From: Candidatus Woesearchaeota archaeon
GTDB lineage: Archaea > Nanobdellota > Nanobdellia > Woesearchaeales > ARS49
Length of the DNA: 64,000 bases
Reading direction: 5' to 3'
NCBI GenBank assembly: GCA_019323015.1
Contig: JAHWHY010000002.1
Coordinates: 1-64,000, forward strand
The notes under the pieces were generated by a model. The model was given only the letters and a program-made list of their open reading frames with translations, did not search any database and was not told the origin of the DNA. This document shows, piece by piece, positions 25,995 through 33,811 of the stretch (position 1 is the first letter of the stretch; each line of letters begins with the position of its first letter). The translations under genes were made by a program, and so were the position numbers.

Positions 25995-26981
25995 TTATTT
26001 ATTAAATTTTGGGTATGTTCCTGTTTCCATGAAAACTTTGTGTGTCTTTACTGCAATCCCGCGTTCTTTCTCTATCATTTCATCTGATGCAATGTCTGCA
26101 ATTCCTAGTGCAATTAATTCATCTTTCAGGCTCATGATTGCAACAGTGTCTCCTTTTTTTATTCCTGTATTTAGTTTTGATATTCCTGGTGTTTTAAGGT
26201 CAGAGCCGTGGCATACTGTGTCTGCTGCATTGTCAAGTATCCAGACTTTGGGGACTTGTGGTATTGCTTCTTCAACAGGCTTTATGTATTTTTTAATTCC
26301 TTCATCTTTTTTCTTTTTCCATAGCCAGTAGGAATCAGATAGTTCCTGCAGTGTCACCATGTCTTTTTCAGTGAATGGCCCTGCTTTTGTTCTCATGAGC
26401 TGAGCCATGTGCCCGCCGACTTTTAGTTTTTTCCCTACGTCATGGCAGAATTTTCTTATGTATGTTCCTGCCTGGCATCCTATCCTGAAAAGGACATCCT
26501 GTTCCTCTATCTCAAGCACTTCAATGTAATATATTTTTCTTTCACGGACCTGTCTTTTTACTGCTGACTTTATTGGAGGAAGCTGTTTTATGCTGCCCAC
26601 GAATTCATCAAGAACTTTTTTAATTTTATTTTTATCAACAGGCTTGTGCAGGTGCATTATTCCAACATACTCTTTTCCAGCAGGAAGAAGTGTCTGCACT
26701 ATTCTTGTTGCTCTTCCAAGCGCCATTGGCAGAACGCCGGTCACTGCAGGATCCAGTGTTCCAGAATGTCCTGCTTTGTTTATGCAAAGTATTTTTTGGA
26801 CATATTCTGCAACCTGGTGAGATGTCGGGCCTTTTGGCTTGTTTATGTTTACAACACCGTAATTTATCAGGACATCAACTGGCCTTTCTTCTGGTTTGCA
26901 GCCATAGGATGAATCTGTCTCTGATTCTTTTTTAGTTAGAATTTCTCTTTTGATTGTTTCAAAAGGTAACTGATTTTTCAT
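25995..26981 (-). CDS. cbf5: tRNA/rRNA pseudouridine synthase, Cbf5/TruB type
   Basis: A 328-residue pseudouridine synthase with the catalytic Asp77 in HSGTLDPAVTGVLP. Other landmarks are INKPKGPTSHQV, GTYIRKFCHDVG and VGGHMAQLMRTKAGPF, plus a C-terminal PUA domain (about 245-325). In archaea Cbf5 is the catalytic subunit of H/ACA RNPs that modify rRNA and can also form Psi55 in tRNA. A short N-terminal extension precedes the core. It is 13 bases downstream of the L31e gene and likely cotranscribed with the ribosomal protein operon. Confidence 0.95.
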   Translation of the reverse strand: MKNQLPFETIKREILTKKESETDSSYGCKPEERPVDVLINYGVVNINKPKGPTSHQVAEYVQKILCINKAGHSGTLDPAVTGVLPMALGRATRIVQTLLPAGKEYVGIMHLHKPVDKNKIKKVLDEFVGSIKQLPPIKSAVKRQVRERKIYYIEVLEIEEQDVLFRIGCQAGTYIRKFCHDVGKKLKVGGHMAQLMRTKAGPFTEKDMVTLQELSDSYWLWKKKKDEGIKKYIKPVEEAIPQVPKVWILDNAADTVCHGSDLKTPGISKLNTGIKKGDTVAIMSLKDELIALGIADIASDEMIEKERGIAVKTHKVFMETGTYPKFNK

Positions 26982-26994
26982 CGAGAGTAGTTAT

Positions 26995-27558
26995 TTATTT
27001 TTCAGCAGGTTTTGGTTCTGCTTTAGGAATTTCTTCTTTAGGAGTGTCTTTTTTTGGCTCTTCTTTCTTTTCTTCTGTAGGTTTCGCTTCTTCTGTTTTC
27101 TCTGGCTCTTTCTTGGCTTCTTCTGCTTTAACTTCTTCTTTCTTTTCTTCTGCTGGTTTTGCCTTTTCTTCTTTTTTCTCTTCCTTCTTCTTTTTCTTTA
27201 TTGGCGGTTTCTTGTCTTCTTTCTTCCCTGTTATTGTTTCTTTTACTTTTGTTGCGATTCCTTTCTTTTCTTCTTCTTTTTTCTTCTCTGCAACTATTTT
27301 TTTGCCGAATATTTCAGCTCTTACAACTCCTTTTTCGTCTTTTTGGACATTGACTTTTATTCTGCCTGGCGGATTTTTTATGCCGTTTTTCCATAGTTCT
27401 TCATTTAGGTGTTTGCCAAGCCTTACATCTTCTGATTTCATGTGTTTGATTAGAAAGTCTTTTACAGCTGTGACTGCTTTTTTTGCTCTCCTGTATTTTG
27501 GAGACTTCAGCCACTCTTTTCGTAGAGGTATTGTGTATGTTCTCTCTATTTTTGCCAT
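26995..27558 (-). CDS. rpl31e: Ribosomal protein L31e with long Lys/Glu tail
   Basis: Residues 1-90 (ERTYTIPLRKEW, KAVTAVKDFLIKHM, VRLGKHLNEELWKNGI, PPGRIKV) are a normal archaeal L31e of the large subunit near the exit tunnel. Roughly 95 extra residues follow, almost entirely Lys, Glu, Ala and Pro in KEEKKEE-like repeats. The tail is unusual for the family (about 80-95 residues). It starts one base from the L39e stop. The long antisense ORFs seen here are products of this low-complexity tail. Confidence 0.93.
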   Translation of the reverse strand: MAKIERTYTIPLRKEWLKSPKYRRAKKAVTAVKDFLIKHMKSEDVRLGKHLNEELWKNGIKNPPGRIKVNVQKDEKGVVRAEIFGKKIVAEKKKEEEKKGIATKVKETITGKKEDKKPPIKKKKKEEKKEEKAKPAEEKKEEVKAEEAKKEPEKTEEAKPTEEKKEEPKKDTPKEEIPKAEPKPAEK

Positions 27559-27559
27559 T

Positions 27560-27733
27560 TTATGCCTTTATCTTTGTCCTTCTCCAGCTTCGCTTTACTG
27601 TTGTGTGTCTTCCTGGATGGACTCTCCTGCCTTTTCCGAATTTTTTTGGCACTGTCCAGTAAGGCGCCCATCTGCACTGCCTTCCTGCTTTTACAAGGCG
27701 TTTTTTTCTGCTTGGGTGCTTGTTTCGTGCCAT
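27560..27733 (-). CDS. rpl39e: Ribosomal protein L39e
   Basis: A 57-residue basic protein, MARNKHPSRKKRLVKAGRQ then CRWAPYWTVPKKFG and HTTVKRSWRRTKIKA. The RQCRWAPYW and HTTVKRSWRRTK segments are diagnostic of L39e, which lines the peptide exit tunnel. The gene is too short for usual ORF cut-offs but fits exactly between S19e (three bases away) and L31e (one base away), an arrangement common in archaea. Confidence 0.96.
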   Translation of the reverse strand: MARNKHPSRKKRLVKAGRQCRWAPYWTVPKKFGKGRRVHPGRHTTVKRSWRRTKIKA

Positions 27734-27736
27734 TTT

Positions 27737-28366
27737 TTATTCCTCTGGTTTTGCTTTTTCAGCAGGTTTTTCAGGAGCTTCTTCTTTTTTTGCTGCTGCT
27801 TTTTTTGTCTTTTTTTTTGCTGCTTTTTTTCTTGTTGTTCTTTTCTTTGCTTTCTTTTTTCTTGTTTTCTTTTTCTTCTTCTTTACAACAGGGTATTCAA
27901 CTGGAAGCTCTGTTGTGCTTTTCTTTGGAAGCGTGATTTTCTTTTCTTTCATTAGCTCTTCAGAAGCTTTGCCAAGCAGTTTTGATCCTTGCTTTGTTAT
28001 CACTCTTCCTTTGTGTGTTCCTTTCTCTCCTTTTTCTGCAAGTCCTGCTTTCTCTAGCTGCTGAAGTATTTTTCTGATGATGTTTCCTGATGCTCTGAAG
28101 AATTTCTCAGGCTGATGTCCCCTGTTTTTTCTTCCGCCGTATTTTGTCCTTAGTTTTGATACGCCGATTGGGCCTTTTTTCTGTATTGTTAGAAGTATTG
28201 CTGCTGCTCTTATGTGCCACCAGTTCCTTTGCACTGGTGCTCTCTCTTTGTGCACTCCTGTCTTTACAAAGTCAGACCAGCTTGGTGGAGTCAGGTCTGG
28301 TATTTTCTCCAGCTCTGCAGCTGTCTTTAGTATTAGTTCATTTACAGGTACATCGTATAGTGTCAT
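27737..28366 (-). CDS. rps19e: Ribosomal protein S19e with Lys-rich tail
   Basis: Residues 1-145 match archaeal S19e, a small-subunit protein: VPVNELILKTAAELEK, PPSWSDFVKTGVHKERAP, WWHIRAAAILL, KYGGRKNRGHQPEKFFRASGN cut short by the usual HTH-like region. The final 60 residues are an added tail of KKKTRKK and AAKK repeats ending EKAKPEE. It is first in the S19e-L39e-L31e-Cbf5 operon. Its transcript probably begins near 28425 and carries a structured leader. Confidence 0.94.
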   Translation of the reverse strand: MTLYDVPVNELILKTAAELEKIPDLTPPSWSDFVKTGVHKERAPVQRNWWHIRAAAILLTIQKKGPIGVSKLRTKYGGRKNRGHQPEKFFRASGNIIRKILQQLEKAGLAEKGEKGTHKGRVITKQGSKLLGKASEELMKEKKITLPKKSTTELPVEYPVVKKKKKKTRKKKAKKRTTRKKAAKKKTKKAAAKKEEAPEKPAEKAKPEE

Positions 28367-28377
28367 TTTTTATCACT

Positions 28378-28426
28378 TATTCCGACCTTTCGGTCTACTC
28401 AGGATGTCCGAAGATCACCCAGAATA
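28378..28426 (-). ncRNA. Candidate three-way-junction leader RNA of S19e operon
   Basis: Read on the minus strand, the leader folds as a closing stem TATTC/GAATA (28426-28422 with 28382-28378). Inside are a hairpin GGGTG/CATCC (28420-28416 with 28406-28402) capped by C-UUCG-G, and a hairpin GACC/GGTC (28395-28392 with 28387-28384) with a GAAA tetraloop. Both stable tetraloops exist only in the transcribed orientation. A TATA-like TTTTTAAAC at about 28455-28447 places the transcript start at the first stem. Autoregulation by a ribosomal protein is a reasonable guess. Confidence 0.45.
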
Positions 28427-28486
28427 CTGGTATGAAACAATGGTTTGTTTAAAAAGGTTGCGGTTCTACACAAATATTCAGTAAAG

Positions 28487-28496
28487 TTTATATAAA
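28487..28496 (+). promoter_or_regulatory. TATA box of thrS
   Basis: TTTATATAAA lies about 21 bases before ATG 28518, predicting a leaderless or very short leader transcript. GGTGAT follows directly at 28498. Confidence 0.65.
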
Positions 28497-28517
28497 GGTG
28501 ATTTATCTTTTATTATT

Positions 28518-30410
28518 ATGAAAATACTTGCTTTGCACTCGGATTTTATTGAGTTTAAGCCAGAGAAAAAAGCCTTGAAAGATGCAGAAAAAGTAGATAA
28601 AAAGCCAGTTCACGTGGACGAATGCCTTGTGATACTTTCTTCTGTTGAAAAAAGGGATGAGTCTAATGCAAAGGCAGTTGTCAAGAGGCTTGTTGAGGAG
28701 ATAGAGTCTGTTGCAGGCCAGGTAAAGGCAAAGAATGTTGTTTTATATCCTTATGTTCACTTGAGCGCAAGCCCTGCATCCCCTGCAAAAGCGCTTTCAG
28801 TTCTGAAGGATGCTGAAAAAGCTTTAAAGAAAAAGTTCAAGGTTACAAGGGCGCCTTTTGGTTGGTATAAGTCTTTTGACATTAAGTGCAAGGGGCATCC
28901 TTTGTCTGAGTTGAGCAGGGAGTTTACTGCAGAAGGTGAAGAAAAAGAAGATGTTAGCAGGGCGCTGAAAGCAGAGGCAAAGGCAGTAAGCAAGTGGTTT
29001 ATTCTTGATGAGAAAGGGAAACTGCATGAGTTAAAGATTGAGAAAAATAAGATTGCTGGTTTTGATTTCAAGAAGCATGAGAATCTCAGGAAGTTTGCAG
29101 AGTATGAACTTCAGAAAGTGCGTGTTGCAAAAGGAGAGCCGCCTCATGTTAATTATATGAAAAAGCTTGAGTTGGTTGATTATGAGCCAGGCTCTGACCC
29201 GGGAAATCTTCGGTTTTATCCCAAGGGAAGGATGATTAAGTCGCTTTTAGAGAGGTTTGTGACAGGAAAAGTAAAGGAGTATGGGGGCATGGAGGTGGAG
29301 ACTCCTATAATGTATGATTTTGAGCATCCTGCTCTTAAGAGTTACCTGAATCGTTTTCCTGCGCGCCAGTACACTATTCAGACGCCTAACAAGAGGGTTT
29401 TCTTGAGGTTTGCTGCTTGTTTTGGGCAGTTCTTGATGGCTCATGACATGGGTATTTCTTATAAAGACCTTCCTTTGAAATTATATGAGCTTTCCCGTTA
29501 TTCTTTCAGGGTTGAACAGCATGGTGAATTGACTGGTTTAAGGAGGTTGAGAGCGTTTACTATGCCTGACTGTCACGCGTTTTGTGCTGATGTGGGCCAG
29601 GCAAGAGATGAGATGCTTGTCAGGTTTGATATGTGCACAAGTGTACTGGACAATATTGGCCTTAAGATTCCTGATGAGCTTGAGATGGATGTCAGGATTG
29701 TCAAGGGATTTTGGGAAAAGAACAAGGAGTATGTCAAGAGTCTTGTCAAGAGATGGGGAAGGCCTGCTCTTGTGGAGATGCATGATGAACAATATGCTTA
29801 TTTCTTGATGAAGTATTCCTGGAATTTTGTTGATGTTCTGGGCAAGGCTGCTGCGTTGACAACTGATCAGATAGATGTTGAGAATGCCAGGCAGTATGAT
29901 ATTACTTATGTTGATAAACACAGCAAAAAGCAGAATCCTATTATACTGCACTGCTCTCCCAGTGGTGCTATTGAAAGGGTGATGTGGGTCCTGCTTGAGA
30001 GGGCGCATTTCATGGAAAAAGCAGGCAAGCCGCCAATGCTTCCTGTGTGGCTTTCTCCTTCGCAGGTCAGGATTATCCCTGTTTCTTCTGAGAATCATTT
30101 TAAGTTTGCTGAAAATCTTGCGCAGGAGTTCAAGAAAGAGGATATTCGCGCTGATATTGATGATAGGGAAGAGAGTGTTGGCAAGAGAATAAGGCAGTCT
30201 GCTACTGAGTGGGTTCCTTACACTCTTGTTGTTGGTGATAAAGAAGCAGGGGAAGACAAGCTTATGGTGCGGGTCAGGAAGACTGGAAAAGAGATTAAGA
30301 TGTCTAAAAAAGATTTGATAAAAGAGATTAAGTCTGAAATAAAAGACATGCCGTTTGAGCCTGTTCCAGAGAATGTTTTATTGAGCAAGAGGCCTATTTT
30401 TGTGGGATGA
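28518..30410 (+). CDS. thrS: Threonyl-tRNA synthetase, archaeal type
   Basis: A 630-residue class II synthetase that charges tRNA-Thr. The N-terminal editing domain (about 1-145, starting MKILALHSDFIEFKP and with YPYVHLS) is the archaeal type, which resembles D-amino-acid deacylase. The catalytic core holds GMEVETPIMYDF, FRVEQHGELTGLRRLRAFT (motif 2), and the zinc-ligand region around AACFGQF, DCHAF and HCSPSGAIERVMW (motif 3). The anticodon-binding domain covers about 525-630 (PSQVRIIPVS, DDREESVGKRIRQS). It is preceded by a TATA box and transcribed alone. Confidence 0.97.
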   Translation: MKILALHSDFIEFKPEKKALKDAEKVDKKPVHVDECLVILSSVEKRDESNAKAVVKRLVEEIESVAGQVKAKNVVLYPYVHLSASPASPAKALSVLKDAEKALKKKFKVTRAPFGWYKSFDIKCKGHPLSELSREFTAEGEEKEDVSRALKAEAKAVSKWFILDEKGKLHELKIEKNKIAGFDFKKHENLRKFAEYELQKVRVAKGEPPHVNYMKKLELVDYEPGSDPGNLRFYPKGRMIKSLLERFVTGKVKEYGGMEVETPIMYDFEHPALKSYLNRFPARQYTIQTPNKRVFLRFAACFGQFLMAHDMGISYKDLPLKLYELSRYSFRVEQHGELTGLRRLRAFTMPDCHAFCADVGQARDEMLVRFDMCTSVLDNIGLKIPDELEMDVRIVKGFWEKNKEYVKSLVKRWGRPALVEMHDEQYAYFLMKYSWNFVDVLGKAAALTTDQIDVENARQYDITYVDKHSKKQNPIILHCSPSGAIERVMWVLLERAHFMEKAGKPPMLPVWLSPSQVRIIPVSSENHFKFAENLAQEFKKEDIRADIDDREESVGKRIRQSATEWVPYTLVVGDKEAGEDKLMVRVRKTGKEIKMSKKDLIKEIKSEIKDMPFEPVPENVLLSKRPIFVG

Positions 30411-30414
30411 TTGC

Positions 30415-30741
30415 TTAAGTTCTTGCTTTTACTTTTTGTTTTAGTTGTTTTTCTGTTTCTTTTTTTGTTGTTGTCCAGTAAAGTTTTCTGAATTGCTGCA
30501 CAATAGGATTTTGTTTGTTTAACTTGTATAGTTTTGCTTTTCCAATTGTTCTTGTCTGCACCACTATTTTGTGCTTGACGAGATTTTTCCAGAATATTTT
30601 AAGGGTTGAATACCCAACTCCTGAATTTCTTGCTATGTCAACCATGGAGTAATCAAAATCCTCATACACCATGAAAAAATCAAGCACCCTGAGCAGGGGG
30701 CTGTCACCAAATATTTTCAAAAACAATGATTTGTTTGCCAT
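30415..30741 (-). CDS. Winged-helix transcription regulator
   Basis: A 108-residue protein beginning MANKSLFLKIFGDSPLLRVLDFF. YSMVDIARNSGVGYSTLKIFW is a helix-turn-helix and KHKIVVQTRTIGKAKLYKLN a wing, the pattern of small archaeal ArsR/MarR-like regulators. The tail is basic (KKETEKQLKQK). ATG 30741 is preferred to the upstream 30762 because the Met-Ala-Asn-Lys start is typical and a TATA-like CTTAAATATTT lies 20-25 bases upstream. It is divergent from the 86-residue gene, which it may regulate. Targets are unknown. Confidence 0.75.
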   Translation of the reverse strand: MANKSLFLKIFGDSPLLRVLDFFMVYEDFDYSMVDIARNSGVGYSTLKIFWKNLVKHKIVVQTRTIGKAKLYKLNKQNPIVQQFRKLYWTTTKKETEKQLKQKVKART

Positions 30742-30877
30742 ATTGTTCAGAAAGCACAGCAAATATTTAAGACTTTCTATTTTTAACCTTTAAAGGCTAA
30801 TAATAACAATTATAATCTGTAAGTTTTCCGGATTTCTGAGGGCAAGGCTGATAAAGGGAAAACACAGGAAAAAAGCC

Positions 30878-31138
30878 ATGCAGGAGATTGAATTAGTCAA
30901 AAAAGCAGTTATCAGGAAGCTTTATTCAGCAGGCTGCTGGGGAAAAGGGCATATGCTTGTTGACAGGTTCAAGTCAGGCCTCCCTCCGCATTTTAGAGGC
31001 ATTGTTTCAAAAGCAGTAAAAGAATTAGTCAAAGAAAGGCTTGTCTGTGTTTATGGCCGGACAAAACATGGATTGGCAGTTTACTTGAATGTTACAAAAA
31101 AAGAGCGAATTGATGCATTGATAGAGAAAGAATTATAA
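30878..31138 (+). CDS. Small winged-helix-like protein
   Basis: An 86-residue basic protein: VKKAVIRKLYSAGCWGKGHMLVDRF, then helices and a wing-like VYGRTKHGLAVYLNV. This suggests a compact winged-helix nucleic-acid binder. ATG 30878 is the first standard start. The same frame stays open upstream for about 25 codons and reads like a genuine basic N-terminus (GFLRARLIKGKHRKKA), but has no ATG, GTG or TTG, so an unusual start cannot be excluded. A TATA-like CTTTAAAGG lies near 30788-30796. Its function is unknown. Confidence 0.65.
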   Translation: MQEIELVKKAVIRKLYSAGCWGKGHMLVDRFKSGLPPHFRGIVSKAVKELVKERLVCVYGRTKHGLAVYLNVTKKERIDALIEKEL

Positions 31139-31161
31139 ATTAAAGGCAAATTCTATGTGCT

Positions 31162-31512
31162 ATGAAAGAATACAAGCAGGTAATTCTGATAAGAAAAGAT
31201 TTGAAATTGTCTAAGGGAAAGATGTCTGCTCAGGCAGCTCATGCCTCTACAGATGCTTTGCTTAAGTCGCACAAGGATGACATTAAGAATTGGAAAGATC
31301 AGGGAATGAAAAAAGTGATTCTTGGTGTTGAGAATCAGGAAGAGCTGCTTAAGTTAAAAGTGCAGGCAGAAGATGCTGGTCTTGTTACTGTAATCATTGC
31401 AGACGCAGGCAGGACAGAACTTGCTCCTGGCACAGTGACTGCTGTTGGCATTGGCCCTGATGATGAAGATAAGATAGATAGAGTTACTGGGCATCTAAAA
31501 CTTATTTCTTAA
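31162..31512 (+). CDS. pth2: Peptidyl-tRNA hydrolase 2
   Basis: A 116-residue Pth2 enzyme, which frees peptides from peptidyl-tRNA released during translation. KQVILIRKDLKLSKGKMSAQAAHAS holds the catalytic region; GLVTVIIADAGRTELAPGTVTAVGIGP is the other conserved block. The length is normal. ATTATAAATT at 31132-31141 overlaps the end of the previous gene and lies about 20 bases before the ATG, so transcription is probably leaderless. It overlaps the convergent small membrane gene by four bases. Confidence 0.96.
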   Translation: MKEYKQVILIRKDLKLSKGKMSAQAAHASTDALLKSHKDDIKNWKDQGMKKVILGVENQEELLKLKVQAEDAGLVTVIIADAGRTELAPGTVTAVGIGPDDEDKIDRVTGHLKLIS

Positions 31513-31751
31513 ATGCAGCTCCTGCTCTCCATCTCTACTCTTAATCCTGCACAAATAGGCTGTTCTGGCCGCCAGTTGCAGTTATACTTTTGGTAATCAT
31601 TGTGTAATTGTTGGCAAGAGTAATAAACTGCTTTTCCTGACGCTGCTGCTGTTGTTCCGCTGTAGTGCAGTGCGACTGCGCCTACTGCTGCAATGACTAT
31701 TATTAAGACTGTCATGAACAGTAAATAATCGTGTTTTGGGTGTGGTATCAT
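31509..31751 (-). CDS. Small membrane-anchored Cys-containing protein
   Basis: The 80-residue product has one N-terminal helix (about 9-28, LLFMTVLIIVIAAVGAVAL) and a short exterior with four Cys (SCQQLHND, YNCNWRPEQPIC and the C-terminal SCI). Its start overlaps the stop of the C39-like lipoprotein gene as ATGA, so the two are translationally coupled; it may be a partner or substrate. No family is recognised. Confidence 0.6.
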   Translation of the reverse strand: MIPHPKHDYLLFMTVLIIVIAAVGAVALHYSGTTAAASGKAVYYSCQQLHNDYQKYNCNWRPEQPICAGLRVEMESRSCI

Positions 31752-32434
31752 TCTAGTTTGCCTTGTATTATTATTATGTCATTGTCTGTTCCAGGTGCGT
31801 TCCATGCATCAATAAAGTCTTGTTTTAATGCTTTTTGGTTTGGCCCGCGTGCACTGTTGTGGAACAAGACGTGTGTTTGGTTGATGTATGTTATTGTGAC
31901 TCCGTGTCCTGAGTATAATCCTGGCCTGCCCATTACCGTGTTATAATCAATTATCATTAGGATTACATCTCCTTTGTTGAATGCGTTTTCAACTGCTTGC
32001 CAGTCTAGTTTTGTGTTTTGATATCTGTTGCTTGTCCTAAGAAAATCAATTGACTGCATCAGCAATGGCCAATCTGTGACTTCATTTATCAATGGCCCGT
32101 CTTCAGGACCGTAATATTCCATCACAAATTCTGGAGTGAGTTGATAATATGGTGTTGTTGAGAAATAATATGCATCCAGTCCTTCATTTAACAGTACTGG
32201 CATTGCTTGTGAGAACCAGGTCCATTTTTCTCCTGTCCTTCCTATCATGTTGTCGATTTGTTCTAGTGTGTATTTTCTTTCTGCAAAATAATAATTCAGT
32301 GCCATTGTTACCTGGCTTGGAACACAAGACGGCCCTTCTTGGCGGGTATAAGGAATATCTAATGGTGTTCTGGTTATGGTTGCGCAGGAAGTAACAAGCA
32401 CTAAAACTAGGAGTATCACCAGTTCTTTTTTCAT
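31748..32434 (-). CDS. Lipoprotein with C39-like peptidase domain
   Basis: A 228-residue protein with a lipobox-like signal peptide (LVLVTSC, Cys17), so likely an extracellular lipoprotein. The papain-like fold is indicated by QEGPSCVPSQVTMAL (Cys37), YSGHGVTITYI (His near 185) and HVLFHNSARG, the Cys-His-Asn/Asp order of C39-like peptidases. Such proteins cleave peptides at or outside the membrane. Repeat copy 3 lies in the promoter gap toward S6e. The peptidase call is from motif order and is moderately sure. Confidence 0.75.
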   Translation of the reverse strand: MKKELVILLVLVLVTSCATITRTPLDIPYTRQEGPSCVPSQVTMALNYYFAERKYTLEQIDNMIGRTGEKWTWFSQAMPVLLNEGLDAYYFSTTPYYQLTPEFVMEYYGPEDGPLINEVTDWPLLMQSIDFLRTSNRYQNTKLDWQAVENAFNKGDVILMIIDYNTVMGRPGLYSGHGVTITYINQTHVLFHNSARGPNQKALKQDFIDAWNAPGTDNDIIIIQGKLE

Positions 32435-32479
32435 ATCTGCTTTTTATCAACTGTAGTATAAATATTTTGCCATATTTAG

Positions 32480-32590
32480 TAAGTATTGTGTGGTAGGTAG
32501 TAAGTAGTTGCCGAACATCAATTCCCGAATAACCGAGAACCACAAACTACAAACTAAGAACTACTAACAGAATAACCACAAACCCAAGAC
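32480..32590. repeat. Intergenic hairpin repeat, copy 3
   Basis: The gap between the C39-like gene and S6e contains GTAGTAAGTAG and CCACAAACTAC words and GAACTACTAAC. The 42 bases at 32508-32549 are identical to 33847-33888 in copy 4; they include CCGAACATCAATTCCCGAAT. The reverse complement of this core appears with few changes in copy 2. Confidence 0.8.
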
Positions 32591-32620
32591 CATTAACTAA
32601 ACAACCACAAAAGACCGCAA

Positions 32621-32630
32621 TATTTATAAA
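32621..32630 (+). promoter_or_regulatory. TATA box of rps6e
   Basis: TATTTATAAA lies 22 bases before ATG 32653, so a leaderless transcript is expected. Confidence 0.6.
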
Positions 32631-32652
32631 CAACTGCCAAATCTAATATTCC

Positions 32653-33117
32653 ATGGTCGGTTTCAAAGTTGTTATAGGAACTAAAGAAGGTAAATGCCAC
32701 CAGAAAGAGATTCCTGAAGAGGATTCCAAGAATTTGATTGGCAAGAAAATAGGGGATACTATCAAGGGTGAATTGATAGGCCTTACTGGTTATGAGTTTG
32801 CTATAACAGGCGGTACTGACTATGCTGGCTTTCCTATGAGAAAGGATATTGTCGGTACAGGAAGAAAGCGTATCCTTGCAGTTGCAGATATTGGCCTTAA
32901 GAAGAAGGCCAGAGGCATAAGAAAACGAAAGACTGTCTGCGGAAACACGATTCATGCAAAGATTTCTCAAATCAACCTAAAGGTTATGAAAGAAGGCAAG
33001 GAAAAGCTTGGCGCTGCTCCTGAAGCAAAAGAAGGAGAGGCACCTAAGGAAGAAAAAAAAGAAGCTCCTAAGGAAGAAAAGAAAGAAGAAGCCCCTAAAG
33101 AGGAGAAAAAGGAATAA
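32653..33117 (+). CDS. rps6e: Ribosomal protein S6e with KE-rich tail
   Basis: Residues 1-115 match archaeal S6e, a small-subunit protein: FKVVIGTKEGKCHQKEI, GKKIGDTIKGELIGLTGYEF, ITGGTDYAGFPMRKD and KKKARGIRKRKTVCGNTI. About 40 further residues form a repetitive tail of APKEEKKE units. Comparable tails occur on L31e and S19e in this window, which suggests a lineage habit. It is a single gene under its own TATA box. Confidence 0.95.
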   Translation: MVGFKVVIGTKEGKCHQKEIPEEDSKNLIGKKIGDTIKGELIGLTGYEFAITGGTDYAGFPMRKDIVGTGRKRILAVADIGLKKKARGIRKRKTVCGNTIHAKISQINLKVMKEGKEKLGAAPEAKEGEAPKEEKKEAPKEEKKEEAPKEEKKE

Positions 33118-33137
33118 TTCTCAGAAAAATAGTAAAG

Positions 33138-33173
33138 TTTATAAATAAGTCTCTCTAAGATTAGTAAAAAGGG
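33138..33173 (+). promoter_or_regulatory. TATA plus TAAAAAGGG leader
   Basis: TTTATAAATA (33138-33147) is followed by TAAAAAGGG (33165-33173). The last G is also the first base of GTG 33173. The same pair of elements precedes four other genes in the window. Confidence 0.55.
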
Positions 33174-33811
33174 TGGTAACAATCGATAAAGTTGATCTCA
33201 TTCACAAATTTGTTCAATCATATAATTCTGCTCAAGACAGCATAGATTCAAATAGGATGGATGAAGCTAAGCTGAAGTATAAGGAATTGATGTCTGTTTA
33301 TAAGCAGATTGCTGATTCTGACATGGAGTCTGTTCACAAGGAGCTTGCTTATGACCAGGTAATGAAGGTCTTTAATGGTGTCAAGGGAATGCGGCCGAAA
33401 TCCAATTTTCACGTAAAGTCTGTTGCTCTTGCTGTTGTTGTGATAATCATCAGCTTGGTTATTTTCATAAAGCCTGAGATTATAGGCATGGTTGTGTCTG
33501 ACATAAACCAGGCGCCTGCCTGGAATAGTGACAGCAGCTTGTTTGTGATTTCAGGGGTTTCGCAGGATACAATGTTTGCTGGAAACAGCGGCGGAACCAT
33601 TAATCTTGATGCTTTCTTTAGTGATGCTGATGGTGATGAATTGACGTATCTTGCAACATCAACAAGCGGCCTTGATGTGAAGATTAATGGGGATTTTCTT
33701 TCATTCATTCCTCAGCCAGGTGTGTTTGGGGAAAGGATGATAACTGTTGTTGCTTCTGATGGTGAAGAAGTTGTTCAGCAGGAGCTTGTGGTAAGGATTG
33801 TCAAGAGATAG
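33173..33811 (+). CDS. Type II membrane protein with cadherin-like domain
   Basis: The 212-residue product has a helical, probably cytosolic N-terminus (about 1-75), a membrane helix (about 83-101) and an exterior cadherin/Ig-like domain (about 125-210, with FFSDADGDELTYLAT and ITVVASDGEEVVQQEL). GTG 33173 is the only standard in-frame start near the leader, although it overlaps the GGG of the leader, so the true start might be a nearby unusual codon. It lies just ahead of the large surface-protein locus and shares its leader motif, suggesting joint regulation. Confidence 0.7.
   Translation: MVTIDKVDLIHKFVQSYNSAQDSIDSNRMDEAKLKYKELMSVYKQIADSDMESVHKELAYDQVMKVFNGVKGMRPKSNFHVKSVALAVVVIIISLVIFIKPEIIGMVVSDINQAPAWNSDSSLFVISGVSQDTMFAGNSGGTINLDAFFSDADGDELTYLATSTSGLDVKINGDFLSFIPQPGVFGERMITVVASDGEEVVQQELVVRIVKR

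Noticed and set aside
26954..27955. Long plus-strand frame of 333 codons rich in Ser, Phe and Cys
   Set aside because: It is antisense to L31e, L39e and S19e and arises from their Lys/Glu-rich tails; the minus-strand proteins are unmistakable.
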